Assembly: GCF_000378145.1 (NCBI RefSeq)
Contig: NZ_KB899304.1
Span: 1 to 49,015, forward strand
DNA: 49,015 bases
Source: Saccharibacillus kuerlensis DSM 22868
GTDB taxonomy: Bacteria; Bacillota; Bacilli; Paenibacillales; Paenibacillaceae
Direction: 5' to 3'
This document shows, one piece after another, positions 34,177 to 42,526 of the stretch. Under the pieces are notes generated by a model. It was not told the DNA's origin. It worked only from the letters and a program-made list of their open reading frames with translations, and did no database searches. The translations under genes were made by a program, and so were the position numbers. The stretch's first letter is position 1. The number at the start of each line of letters is the position of its first letter.

Positions 34177-34267
34177 GGAAGCAGGAAGCAGGAAGCAGGA
34201 AGCAGGAAGCAGGAAGCAGGAAGCAGGAAGCAGGAAGCAGGAAGCAGGAAGCAGGAAGCAGGAAGCA
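34177..34267. repeat. Thirteen perfect tandem copies of a 7-bp unit
   Basis: GGAAGCA is repeated thirteen times without a mismatch (91 bp), between the exchanger stop codon and its terminator. Likely a variable-number repeat. Confidence 0.97.
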
Positions 34268-34292
34268 TGGTAGGCCGGATGAAGTTGAAGCT

Positions 34293-35645
34293 CTAAGAGT
34301 GAGCTCCGCGACGTTTCATATAATAGAACACGGGAAGTCCGATCAGTGTAATGCCTATGCCGATCAACGAGCGTCCCGGACTGTCGAGCAGTGTGCTGAC
34401 GAGAATATACAGCCCGCCTGCAATACCGATGATTGGCGTAATCGGATACAGCGGTACCCGGTAGCGTCCCGGTTCCGTACCGATTTTGCGGCGGAGGATG
34501 AAGACACCGAATACACCGGCGGTGAAGAAGATCCACAGCACGAACACAAGCAGATCGGTGAGTGTATTGAAAGTACCCGAGAAAATATAGACGATCGCGA
34601 GCGCGGCTTGGAACATCAGCGCGTTCGCCGGTGTGCCGAAGCGCGGATGTATACGGCTCAAGAAAGCCGAGAAAGGCGCGATACCGCGCTCTCCCATTGC
34701 TTGAGGCACACGTGCGGCGGTCATGAGATAACCGTTCATCGCACCCAGTACCGACACGATGATGCCTGCCGTAATGAAGGCGCCGCCCCCGCTGCCGAGC
34801 AGCGCTTCTGCCGCATCCGCTCCGGGTGTAGGTGACGACATGATCTGATCGACCGGCAGGGTGTAAAAAATAGCGAGATTGAACAGAACATAGACGACAA
34901 TGACAAAAGAAACGCCGATCAGAATGACTCTAGGGAGCGTCTTGGCCGGATTTTTCATTTCTCCAGCCATATTCGTGACACCGATCCAACCGTCGTACGC
35001 CCATAGTGTGCCGAGAATAGCTGCGCCGAAACCTGCCGCTCCCGCCGTTATTCCGGATACGCCGGCAAAGCCAGGCTGACTGCCGGACAGCAGGCCGAAT
35101 GCCACAATGCCGATGACAGGGATCAGTTTGCCGGCCGTAGCCAGCAGTTGGATGATTCCGCCGTATTTCGTCGAAATGACATTCATCAGCAAAATGAACA
35201 GCAGGATGCCAACAGCGAGCAGTTTCTGCTGCGTGCCGTTCATCGGCAGGAAGTAACCGGAGTAAGAAGCAAAAGCGATTGCCAGCGCTGCCACTGACGC
35301 GGGATAGGCGATAACCGACTGCACCCAGCCAAGCAGAAAGCCGACAGCTTCGCCGTACAGATCTTCAAGGTAAGCGTACAGCCCGCCCGCTCTCGGAATG
35401 GCTGCGGCTATTTCCGCAATGGAAAGTGCGGAAGCAAGTGTAATGACGCCTCCGGCGATCCAGGCGAGGATGCTCATCCAGGGCGAACCCGCATTGGACA
35501 GCACGATCCCTGGCTTCAGAAAAATACCGGATCCGATGATCATCCCGACTACAATCGCCATCGCTTCAAGGAAGGTGATGGATTTTTTTAATTCGGAAGA
35601 AGCAGTTGAAGAAGGGTTGGACAAGACGTTCACATTTCCTTTCAT
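34293..35645 (-). CDS. steT: Amino acid exchanger of the LAT/SteT type
   Basis: A 450-residue APC-superfamily transporter with about twelve helices. It strongly resembles Bacillus subtilis SteT (serine/threonine exchanger): VVGMIIGSGIFLKPG in TM1, IAAAIPRAGGLYAYLEDLYG, VISTKYGGIIQLLATAGKLIP, GAAILGTLWAYDGW, GEMKNPAKTLPR, and a C-terminal YRVPLYPITPIIG. Substrate cannot be read from sequence. The start is uncertain: ATG 35645 has no ribosome binding site, while AAAGGA inside its first codons could serve GTG 35633 or a later TTG. Confidence 0.82.
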   Translation of the reverse strand: MKGNVNVLSNPSSTASSELKKSITFLEAMAIVVGMIIGSGIFLKPGIVLSNAGSPWMSILAWIAGGVITLASALSIAEIAAAIPRAGGLYAYLEDLYGEAVGFLLGWVQSVIAYPASVAALAIAFASYSGYFLPMNGTQQKLLAVGILLFILLMNVISTKYGGIIQLLATAGKLIPVIGIVAFGLLSGSQPGFAGVSGITAGAAGFGAAILGTLWAYDGWIGVTNMAGEMKNPAKTLPRVILIGVSFVIVVYVLFNLAIFYTLPVDQIMSSPTPGADAAEALLGSGGGAFITAGIIVSVLGAMNGYLMTAARVPQAMGERGIAPFSAFLSRIHPRFGTPANALMFQAALAIVYIFSGTFNTLTDLLVFVLWIFFTAGVFGVFILRRKIGTEPGRYRVPLYPITPIIGIAGGLYILVSTLLDSPGRSLIGIGITLIGLPVFYYMKRRGAHS

Positions 35646-35901
35646 ATTTCGGTTAACGAATTTCTCTAAATGGCCTAAGCCCGACTGTTAAATCGGAAAA
35701 CGGTCGGTTTCACCCTTTAAACCGTCAAAGTCCTATTTGCGCATGTATCCTTATTGTTGCGGATTTGCGGTGGAAGCAGGACGGCGACCCGATACATTTT
35801 AACACTTTTTTATTAAAACGAACATGACGTGTTATGAATATTTAAATGCACATGATCCATAGGCCCTCGAAAAAACAAACATCACCCCTAAATAATTTCC
35901 A

Positions 35902-35930
35902 TTGTTTGCGTTTACAATACATTCCATAAT
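35902..35930 (+). promoter_or_regulatory. Promoter of the carbohydrate importer with a cre-like site
   Basis: -35 TTGTTT (35902-35907), 17-base spacer, -10 CATAAT (35925-35930). TGTTTGCGTTTACA (35903-35916) matches the cre consensus at all but two fixed positions and overlaps the -35, suggesting carbon catabolite control. Confidence 0.5.
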
Positions 35931-35976
35931 AGCCGTAGCAAGAAGAATCCAACCATAACGAAGGGGAGGAAATACC

Positions 35977-37335
35977 TTGACACAGAGAAAAATGAAGTGG
36001 TTCGGACTGGCGATGACGAGCATTTTGGCAGTGAGCCTCAGTGCATGTGGAGGAGGCGGATCGGCAGCAACCAACGCCAGCGGAGGCGGAGCGTCGGCTG
36101 AACCGACAGGCGGAGACGGCTCCAAGTCTGCGGAAAATGTCACGATCACGTTCCAGAACATCTTCCCGGACGCAAGTGATCCAAAGAACAAAATGCTGAA
36201 GAAAATTGTGGCCCAGTACGAGAGCGAGAATCAGAACGTCAAGATCGAGCTGGATACGCTGAATACGGATCAGCAGAAGCTTAAGCTGAAGACGCAGGCC
36301 GCTTCGAAGGAAGTGCCGGATATTACGGTGGTCAATCCGGCTGCGCAGATGCAGCCGTTCGTCGACGCGGATCTCTTCGCTCCGCTGAACGACATGGTGG
36401 AAGAGAACGGTTTGAAAGACACATTCCAGTCAGGACTTCTCGATTACTACACGTTCGATGGCAATCTGTATGCACTGCCGGACGGCAACAATATCGGGGT
36501 TGTTTACTACAATAAGAAGCTGATGGAAGAAGGCGGCGTAGAAGTGCCGACGACTTTTGAAGAAATGATCGAAGCGGTCAAGACGCTGAAATCCAAAGGC
36601 ATTCAGCCAATGGTTATCGGCGAAAAAGACAGTTGGACCGGCTCGTTCCTGTTCATGAACATTCTGCTGAGAACGAACGACGGGCCAGGCTTCCTGCAGG
36701 ACGTGATGGACGGCAAGAAGACGTTCGAAGATCCGGCTTATGTGGAAGCGATTGCGGCTTTCCAAGAGCTGGTGCAGGCAGGCGCATTCCAGGACGGTGC
36801 AACATCGTTCGATTACAATGCGGGCGAGAATCTGTTCAAGACCGGAAAAGCAGCCATGTATTATATGGGCAGCTGGGCAACAGGTGGTATCGAGACTGCG
36901 GAAGTAAGCAAAGACGGCAACGTCGGCGTTTTCCAGTTCCCGACCGTAAACGGCAAGGGAGATCCGGATGAATTCATGCTGGCTCCTGGCAGCGCGTTCG
37001 CTATCTCCAAAGACAGCGAACATCTGGAAGAAACAAAAGATTTCCTCAATTACTTCATGCTGAAATTCCCTCAGGAAGCGTTTGACGTTAAGGGCGCGGT
37101 AGGGATTGCCCAGAACGTAGAGGGCGACTTCAAAGCCGCCGGATATTCCGATATGGCGATGGATGTACTGGATCTGTTCGAAAAGGTTAAAGGTGGAGAC
37201 TTGGCATTCGATAACACAATGAACCCGGGCACGACACAGGCACACTTGTCAGGAACCCAGAGTCTCTTCGTAGAGCAGAAAGATCCTGCCGCCGTTGCCA
37301 AAGAGCAGCAGGCCGCCTATGAAGACAACAAATAA
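35977..37335 (+). CDS. Carbohydrate ABC transporter, substrate-binding lipoprotein
   Basis: A 452-residue lipoprotein (lipobox LSAC, Cys at about 25), followed by a Gly/Ala/Ser-rich linker and a family 1 solute-binding fold. Segments include ITVVNPAAQMQPFVDADLFA, LYALPDGNNIGVVYYNKKL and GKAAMYYMGSWATGG. It captures an oligosaccharide, identity unknown. The start is TTG 35977 with GGGGAGG at seven-base spacing. Two permease genes follow, after a hairpin that probably keeps its transcript more abundant than theirs. Confidence 0.92.
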   Translation: MTQRKMKWFGLAMTSILAVSLSACGGGGSAATNASGGGASAEPTGGDGSKSAENVTITFQNIFPDASDPKNKMLKKIVAQYESENQNVKIELDTLNTDQQKLKLKTQAASKEVPDITVVNPAAQMQPFVDADLFAPLNDMVEENGLKDTFQSGLLDYYTFDGNLYALPDGNNIGVVYYNKKLMEEGGVEVPTTFEEMIEAVKTLKSKGIQPMVIGEKDSWTGSFLFMNILLRTNDGPGFLQDVMDGKKTFEDPAYVEAIAAFQELVQAGAFQDGATSFDYNAGENLFKTGKAAMYYMGSWATGGIETAEVSKDGNVGVFQFPTVNGKGDPDEFMLAPGSAFAISKDSEHLEETKDFLNYFMLKFPQEAFDVKGAVGIAQNVEGDFKAAGYSDMAMDVLDLFEKVKGGDLAFDNTMNPGTTQAHLSGTQSLFVEQKDPAAVAKEQQAAYEDNK

Positions 37336-37355
37336 CGACGGCATGCCGAACGGAA

Positions 37356-37384
37356 GCAGAAGGGGACCCACGGTCCCTTTCTGC
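37356..37384 (+). promoter_or_regulatory. Intercistronic hairpin after the binding-protein gene
   Basis: Thirteen-bp stem (37356-37368 with 37372-37384, one G-U) and a three-base loop, without a T run. Such hairpins downstream of binding-protein genes commonly protect the upstream message or attenuate the permease genes. Confidence 0.75.
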
Positions 37385-37416
37385 TCGTCGGTGCCGCCTA
37401 AGGAGGCAGATCCCGC

Positions 37417-38310
37417 ATGAATGTGCTAAAAGTATCCCGCTGGACCATTGCGGCATTCATCCTGCCGTGTCTGATCGTCTATGTCGGTCTTGTATTTATT
37501 CCGATCCTCGTGTCGCTGTACAGCGGCCTGCTCGATTGGAACGGTATTGGTCAGTCCACGTTTGTAGGCTTCGACAACTATGTCCGAATGCTGACGAACG
37601 ATTCGGTCTTCTGGCCGTCGCTGCGCCGGACGTTTACTCTCGCCGGCTTCTCAATGCTCGTTCAGGTGCCGGTCGCACTGCTGGTGGCTATTCTGATTAC
37701 CCGCTTTGTACGCCGGCCGAACTTCCTGGTATCCAGCTATTTTTTGCCGGTCATACTGTCGGTTGCCATTATCGGACAGCTGTGGAAAACGATCTATAAC
37801 CCGGCTTCTATGGGCGGTATGATTAACGGGATTTTGACCAGCATTGGGCTGGAATCGTGGACGCATTCGTGGCTGACGGAGCCGAATGTAGCCATTTACG
37901 CTATTATCCTCGTGTCGCTGTGGCAGTATCTCGGCTATCATATTCTGATTCAGTTTACGGGAATTCAGAACATTCCGGATGAGATTTACGAAGCGGCGAA
38001 GATCGACGGAGCGGACGGGTTCAAGGCTGACCGTTATATTACGCTGCCTATGGTGCTGCCGATTCTCAAAATTTCGATTGTGCTGTCGTTTATCGGATCG
38101 CTCCAATCGTTCGACCTGATCATGGTCATGACGGGCGGCGGACCGGCGCATGCTACGGAAGTGCTGGCGAGCCATATGTACAACATGTCCTTCCTTACAA
38201 TGAAATACGGGTACGGCAGCGCGATTGCCAACGTACTGATTACGATCTGTCTGATTACGACAGTCCTGATCAACTTCTTATTTAATCGGGTGGACAAGCG
38301 ATATTCTTAA
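37417..38310 (+). CDS. Carbohydrate ABC transporter permease, MalF/UgpA type
   Basis: A 297-residue permease with six hydrophobic helices. The ABC-coupling EAA region reads DEIYEAAKIDGADGFKADRY (about 190-209), and the N-terminal part has FILPCLIVYVGLVFIPILVS. It pairs with the following permease. AAGGAGG precedes the ATG by ten bases. No ATPase gene is present; in this group such importers usually borrow a shared MsmX-type ATPase. Confidence 0.93.
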   Translation: MNVLKVSRWTIAAFILPCLIVYVGLVFIPILVSLYSGLLDWNGIGQSTFVGFDNYVRMLTNDSVFWPSLRRTFTLAGFSMLVQVPVALLVAILITRFVRRPNFLVSSYFLPVILSVAIIGQLWKTIYNPASMGGMINGILTSIGLESWTHSWLTEPNVAIYAIILVSLWQYLGYHILIQFTGIQNIPDEIYEAAKIDGADGFKADRYITLPMVLPILKISIVLSFIGSLQSFDLIMVMTGGGPAHATEVLASHMYNMSFLTMKYGYGSAIANVLITICLITTVLINFLFNRVDKRYS

Positions 38311-38411
38311 TCTTCTATCTTCTACTTTTCGCACTTCACTTTCCTGTTTTCCGGTCTTCGTGTCTGTCTTCCCGGCCATTACCCAATTATTGCAGAAAGG
38401 GGGCTTCGCCC

Positions 38412-39293
38412 ATGAGTCAGTATGCAAGCTCCGCGGGCTCGCAGCCCGTAGTCAAGGTTCGCAGCCGGCGTCTCTCTCTGAAAACGATTCTGGCATTTGT
38501 CCTCTTCGGTCTTCTGCTGCTCACGCAGCTCTACCCGCTGCTGTGGCTGCTGATCTATTCGCTTAAGACCAACGAGGAGATTCTGTCAGGCAGTTTCTTC
38601 TCTCTACCGGCCCAGTGGCAGTGGAACAACTACCAAGGAGCGATCGAGGGAGGCAGCTACTTCCGTTATCTCGGAAACAGTCTGTTTGTCACCGTAACGA
38701 CCATGGTTGGCGTTATTCTGCTGTCTTCACTGGCGGCGTTTGCCATTACCCGTTTTCGCTGGAAGTACGGTCAGCTGGTGATGCTGCTGTTCCTGCTCGG
38801 CATGATGATCCCCATGCAGGGTACCCTGCTGCCACTGATGATCATTTTCAAAAACTTGAACATTTTGAACACGCATCTGGCCTTGATTCTGCCGTACATG
38901 GCTTTCCAAATGCCGATCGCGGTCTTTATCCTCAGCGGATTTCTGCGAACCATTCCGCACGAAATCGAAGAATCCGCGATTATGGATGGGGCGGGACCGT
39001 TCCGTATTTTCCGCAGTGTCATTTTGCCGGTATCGATTCCGCCGATGATGACCGTCTGCATCCTGACTTTCATCAATGTCTGGAACGAATACATTTTGGC
39101 CGCAACCTTTATTTCGTCGGAACATTTGAAGACTCTGCCATTCGGCGTATACAGTTTCGTCAGCCAGTATTCCGTCAATTACGGATCGATCGGCGCCTTT
39201 CTCGTACTCGCTGCACTGCCGGTAATCGTGGTCTACTTCCTGCTCGCAGAAAAAATTACTAAAGGCATGGTGGCAGGTGCGGTTAAGGGTTAA
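38412..39293 (+). CDS. Carbohydrate ABC transporter permease, MalG/UgpE type
   Basis: A 293-residue permease with six helices and the EAA-type coupling loop HEIEESAIMDGAGPFRIFRS (about 192-211). The N-terminus is a basic, disordered stretch of about 25 residues. A pyrimidine-rich 101-base gap separates it from the first permease; AAAGGGGG precedes the ATG, and GGGC-TTC-GCCC can fold over this site, so translation may be moderated. The kinase gene starts nine bases after the stop. Confidence 0.93.
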   Translation: MSQYASSAGSQPVVKVRSRRLSLKTILAFVLFGLLLLTQLYPLLWLLIYSLKTNEEILSGSFFSLPAQWQWNNYQGAIEGGSYFRYLGNSLFVTVTTMVGVILLSSLAAFAITRFRWKYGQLVMLLFLLGMMIPMQGTLLPLMIIFKNLNILNTHLALILPYMAFQMPIAVFILSGFLRTIPHEIEESAIMDGAGPFRIFRSVILPVSIPPMMTVCILTFINVWNEYILAATFISSEHLKTLPFGVYSFVSQYSVNYGSIGAFLVLAALPVIVVYFLLAEKITKGMVAGAVKG

Positions 39294-39302
39294 GATGAGG
39301 TT

Positions 39303-41099
39303 ATGAGACGCGTACAGAAACGACTAAACACGATTTACGGCCGGCTGTTTCCTGTATTCCTATTCAGTCTTCTCGGTCTTCTGCTGATCGTCAGTCTGGT
39401 CTATTATCAGCGGGCGACCGAGCAGGTTCGGGAGCAGGTCGGAACCCTGGCCGAAAAAAATATGTCCCAGACCGTCGCTTTGTTCGATCAGCTGCTGGAC
39501 GGCTATGACAGTCTAACGAAGACGCTCGGCAGCAACGGGGAGCTGATGCGGCTGCTCCGGCGTCCGCTTGCGAACTACGGAACGATTGCCGAGATCCAAG
39601 CGGAGCGGCGCATCACGGATATTCTCGGTGCGATTTTCTATTCGCGCGACGATATTGTGGGCATTCATATCCTAGCGAGCAGTGGAAAAGTATACAGCTT
39701 CGAGCGTTCGACCGGCGCAGTGGTGCAAAGTGATCCGGATCAGCCGTGGTTTGCCGAACTGAAGCGTTCCGAAGGCGATATCAGGTGGCTTGGCGTGTAT
39801 CCGAAATCGCTGATGAGCGGCTGGACGGATCAGCCCGTTTTTGCATTTGGACGCCAGCTGTTCGAACTGGAAGGGCTAGAGTCGGTCGGCTATGTACTGA
39901 TTGAAGTGGAATCCAGTGCGATCACATCGGCCGTATCGAACGCCAGTCTCGGACAGAGCAGCCAAGTGGCGATCCGTAATGAAGCCGGACATCATGTGAT
40001 TCGTACCGGGGAAGATGAGCAGGCCTGGTCGTCCGTACCCGAGAACTGGCCTGAGCACCTTGAGGCGGGAGAGATTCGCGCTTACGAAGGCAGAGATTGG
40101 CTGCTGACGGCAGCCCAGGTCGAGAAAACAGGCTGGACCATCCTGCGCGCCGCACCGCAGAGCGATCTTAAGCTGGAACTGCGCGAGACGCAGCAGTTTC
40201 TGCTGACGGTCGTCGCCGCGCTGATCTTCGCAGCGACTCTGCTGTCGACCATTGTCTCACGCTCGTTCTCGCTGCCGTTCAAGCGGCTTGTCCAGCAGAT
40301 GAAGCAGGTGGAGACCGGGAATTTCAAAGGTCAGGTGCATATTCAATCCTATGAGGAAATCAACGTGTTGGTCGGCTCATTTAATCGTATGGTACGCGAG
40401 ATGGACGGATTGGTCGAAGAGATCAAGCAGGCGTCTATCAGCGAGAAGAATGCCCAGCTCCAGGCGCTCCAGTCTCAGATCAATCCGCACTTTCTGTTCA
40501 ACACGCTGGACATGATCTACTGGATGTTGGACGAACGGGAGGACGATCGGCTTGAAGGCGTCATTCTGGCACTGTCCAAAATGTTCCGTTACAGCAGCGA
40601 TTGGGAAGAAGGAGCGCGTGTACGTCTACGGCTGGAATTGGAGCAGCTCAAGTCGTATTTGACGATCATCGAGACCCGGCTCGGTCGGCGGGTATTGACT
40701 CAAATCGATGTGGAAGAACGCTGGATGGACGCACCCGTACCGAAGATGATTTTGCAGCCGATTGTCGAGAACGCTGTCAAGTATGGACTTGAACCGCTGA
40801 GGGAAGGAGGGACGCTGCACATTTATTCGGAAGCGGATTCAGAGCGGCTGCACATTATCGTCGAAGACAACGGAGCGGGAATCGACGACTGGTCGCTGCT
40901 GCGGCTGCGAAGACTGCTGGAATATCTTCCGCCCGCGGATTCACATGCCGGAAACGAACGTACCGGTATTGGTCTATTGAACGTGCAGCGGCGTATTCGT
41001 CTAATGTATGGCGAAGCATACGGACTTACAATCGACAGCACACCGGGGAACGGAACGAAGGTGCGCGTAACCTTTCCGCTGCCTGATGAGGAGGATTAG
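39303..41099 (+). CDS. Sensor histidine kinase, YesM type
   Basis: A 598-residue membrane kinase. TM1 (about 14-34) and TM2 (about 300-320) enclose a large extracytoplasmic sensor domain. HAMP follows (about 320-375), then the His_kinase domain with QSQINPHFLFNTLDMIYWML, where His396 is the likely phosphorylation site, and an HATPase domain with IVENAVKYGLEP, VEDNGAGI and GIGLLNVQRRI. It probably senses the sugar, directly or through the binding protein, and signals to the AraC-type regulator downstream. It is nine bases from the permease gene and hence in the same operon. Confidence 0.93.
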   Translation: MRRVQKRLNTIYGRLFPVFLFSLLGLLLIVSLVYYQRATEQVREQVGTLAEKNMSQTVALFDQLLDGYDSLTKTLGSNGELMRLLRRPLANYGTIAEIQAERRITDILGAIFYSRDDIVGIHILASSGKVYSFERSTGAVVQSDPDQPWFAELKRSEGDIRWLGVYPKSLMSGWTDQPVFAFGRQLFELEGLESVGYVLIEVESSAITSAVSNASLGQSSQVAIRNEAGHHVIRTGEDEQAWSSVPENWPEHLEAGEIRAYEGRDWLLTAAQVEKTGWTILRAAPQSDLKLELRETQQFLLTVVAALIFAATLLSTIVSRSFSLPFKRLVQQMKQVETGNFKGQVHIQSYEEINVLVGSFNRMVREMDGLVEEIKQASISEKNAQLQALQSQINPHFLFNTLDMIYWMLDEREDDRLEGVILALSKMFRYSSDWEEGARVRLRLELEQLKSYLTIIETRLGRRVLTQIDVEERWMDAPVPKMILQPIVENAVKYGLEPLREGGTLHIYSEADSERLHIIVEDNGAGIDDWSLLRLRRLLEYLPPADSHAGNERTGIGLLNVQRRIRLMYGEAYGLTIDSTPGNGTKVRVTFPLPDEED

Positions 41100-41204
41100 T
41101 AGCTTGTCTCAATCAGATGAACGGTTTCGCCTATCTGAATATCACCTAAACCGTGTACATTTCAGCCAAACTCAATCCTACTATTTAAGCGAGGCAAGCT
41201 ACTA
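41097..41204. repeat. Nested inverted repeats between kinase and regulator genes
   Basis: The outer arms TAGTAGCTTGTCTC (41097-41110) and GAGGCAAGCTACTA (41191-41204) are complementary except for one position and enclose an inner pair ACGGTTT (41121-41127) / AAACCGT (41148-41154). The left arm includes the kinase stop codon; the right arm ends just before the GGGAGGAGA ribosome binding site of the regulator. Confidence 0.8.
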
Positions 41205-41220
41205 GGGAGGAGAATCAGGA

Positions 41221-42393
41221 ATGAATATACTCGTCGTGGACGATGAGCCGATTATTCGCAGCGGCATTCAGCGGACGATTCAGCGGGCTTTTCCCCAGCA
41301 TCGCGTCGTACTTGCCGAGGGACCGGAAGAAGCGGCAGCGCGCTTGAAGAGCGAGCTGATTGATTTGGTGCTGACCGATGTCCTGATGCCGGGTATGAGC
41401 GGATTGGAGCTTATGGAAGTATCCCGTACCCTGCATCCGGACGCTAAGTGGGTCGTGATATCCGCATATTCCGAATTCGAGTATGCAAAAAAAGCGGTAC
41501 GTCTGGGCGCTCGGGACTACCTGCTCAAACCGATCGGCAAAGATATTTTGGTCGAGCTGATCAAAAAAATGGGCGAGGAAATTGCGGAACGCAATGTACG
41601 AGCCAGAGAAAGCGAGCTGTTGAAGCAGAATCTGCGGTTTCTCCGTGAAGCCGTCTTCGCCAGATGGGCATCGGGTCTTGATCTGGGCGGTATCGACCTG
41701 GCTTCATTTACTGAATCGTACCCGGATTTCCATCTGATGATGGTGCATGTGGAAAGCGATTCCGATACGAAACTGGAGCATTTTATCGTAGAAAATGTCA
41801 TGAACGAGCTGATCAGTTCTTACGGTCGGGGGTTCGTGGCAAGCGTGGATGCCAAAAGTCTGCTCGGCCTTGTCCGAATTGAGCGGGATGGCGGTCCGGC
41901 AGCGCTGAACGAACAGCTGCGCAGCTGCCTCAAGCGCTATCTTAAAAAGCCGTTCCAACTGCTGCTGTCCGGCCGGATCGAAGATCCTTCACAGGTGCCC
42001 GACGAGGTGCGTCGTATGCGTGAGTCGTCGGAATATCAGGTATACAATCATTATGCGAGCGGCGGAGAGCAGGCCGTGGAAGTCGCGCTGCAGTACATAA
42101 GGGCTCGCTATGCCTCCGAACTTTCGCTTGAAAAAGTTGCTTCAATCGTTTATTTGAATCCGGCTTACTTCAGCCAACTGTTCAAACAGAAGACCGGTCA
42201 GGGCTTCAAAGATTACGTAACACAGATCAGGCTGGAAAGAGCGATGGAGATATTGGGAGAGTCCGAGCTGAAGGTAGGAGATATCGCCGAACGGGTCGGC
42301 TATCCGGATGTCCGGCATTTTTCACAGGTGTTTCGGAAAAAGATCGGCTGCACACCGTCGGAGTATCGGGAGCAGACAAAGGCCCAATGTTAA
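41221..42393 (+). CDS. AraC-type response regulator, YesN type
   Basis: A 390-residue regulator. The receiver domain (about 1-125) has the acidic pocket DDEP and phospho-acceptor Asp53 in LVLTDVLMPGMSG, plus Lys in DYLLKPIGK. The C-terminal AraC DNA-binding domain (about 290-385) shows LEKVASIVYLNPAYFSQLFK and VGDIAERVGYPDVRHFSQVF. It receives phosphate from the upstream kinase and is expected to activate the importer promoter at about 35.9 kb. GGGAGGAGA precedes the ATG. Confidence 0.93.
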   Translation: MNILVVDDEPIIRSGIQRTIQRAFPQHRVVLAEGPEEAAARLKSELIDLVLTDVLMPGMSGLELMEVSRTLHPDAKWVVISAYSEFEYAKKAVRLGARDYLLKPIGKDILVELIKKMGEEIAERNVRARESELLKQNLRFLREAVFARWASGLDLGGIDLASFTESYPDFHLMMVHVESDSDTKLEHFIVENVMNELISSYGRGFVASVDAKSLLGLVRIERDGGPAALNEQLRSCLKRYLKKPFQLLLSGRIEDPSQVPDEVRRMRESSEYQVYNHYASGGEQAVEVALQYIRARYASELSLEKVASIVYLNPAYFSQLFKQKTGQGFKDYVTQIRLERAMEILGESELKVGDIAERVGYPDVRHFSQVFRKKIGCTPSEYREQTKAQC

Positions 42394-42401
42394 AGTCAGA
42401 A

Positions 42402-42433
42402 AAGAGGAAGCTAATAAGCTTTCTCTTTTTTTA
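42402..42433 (+). terminator. Terminator after the response regulator
   Basis: Eleven-bp stem (AAGAGGAAGCT with AGCTTTCTCTT, one G-U), AATA loop, T run. It separates the importer operon from the SLH gene. Confidence 0.85.
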
Positions 42434-42526
42434 TTTATTTTGGATATTTATGTTATATGATAAGCGTAAATGGATAAGTAAAGGGTGGACGACAAAAAAC
42501 CTTATGCTGGAAGGGGAAGTGAACGA

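Larger units (their letters stand above)
33926..34292. other. Intergenic region with terminator and tandem repeat
   Basis: No gene seen. It contains the bidirectional terminator at 34087-34144 and the 7-bp tandem array at 34177-34267, both downstream of the amino acid exchanger gene. Confidence 0.6.
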
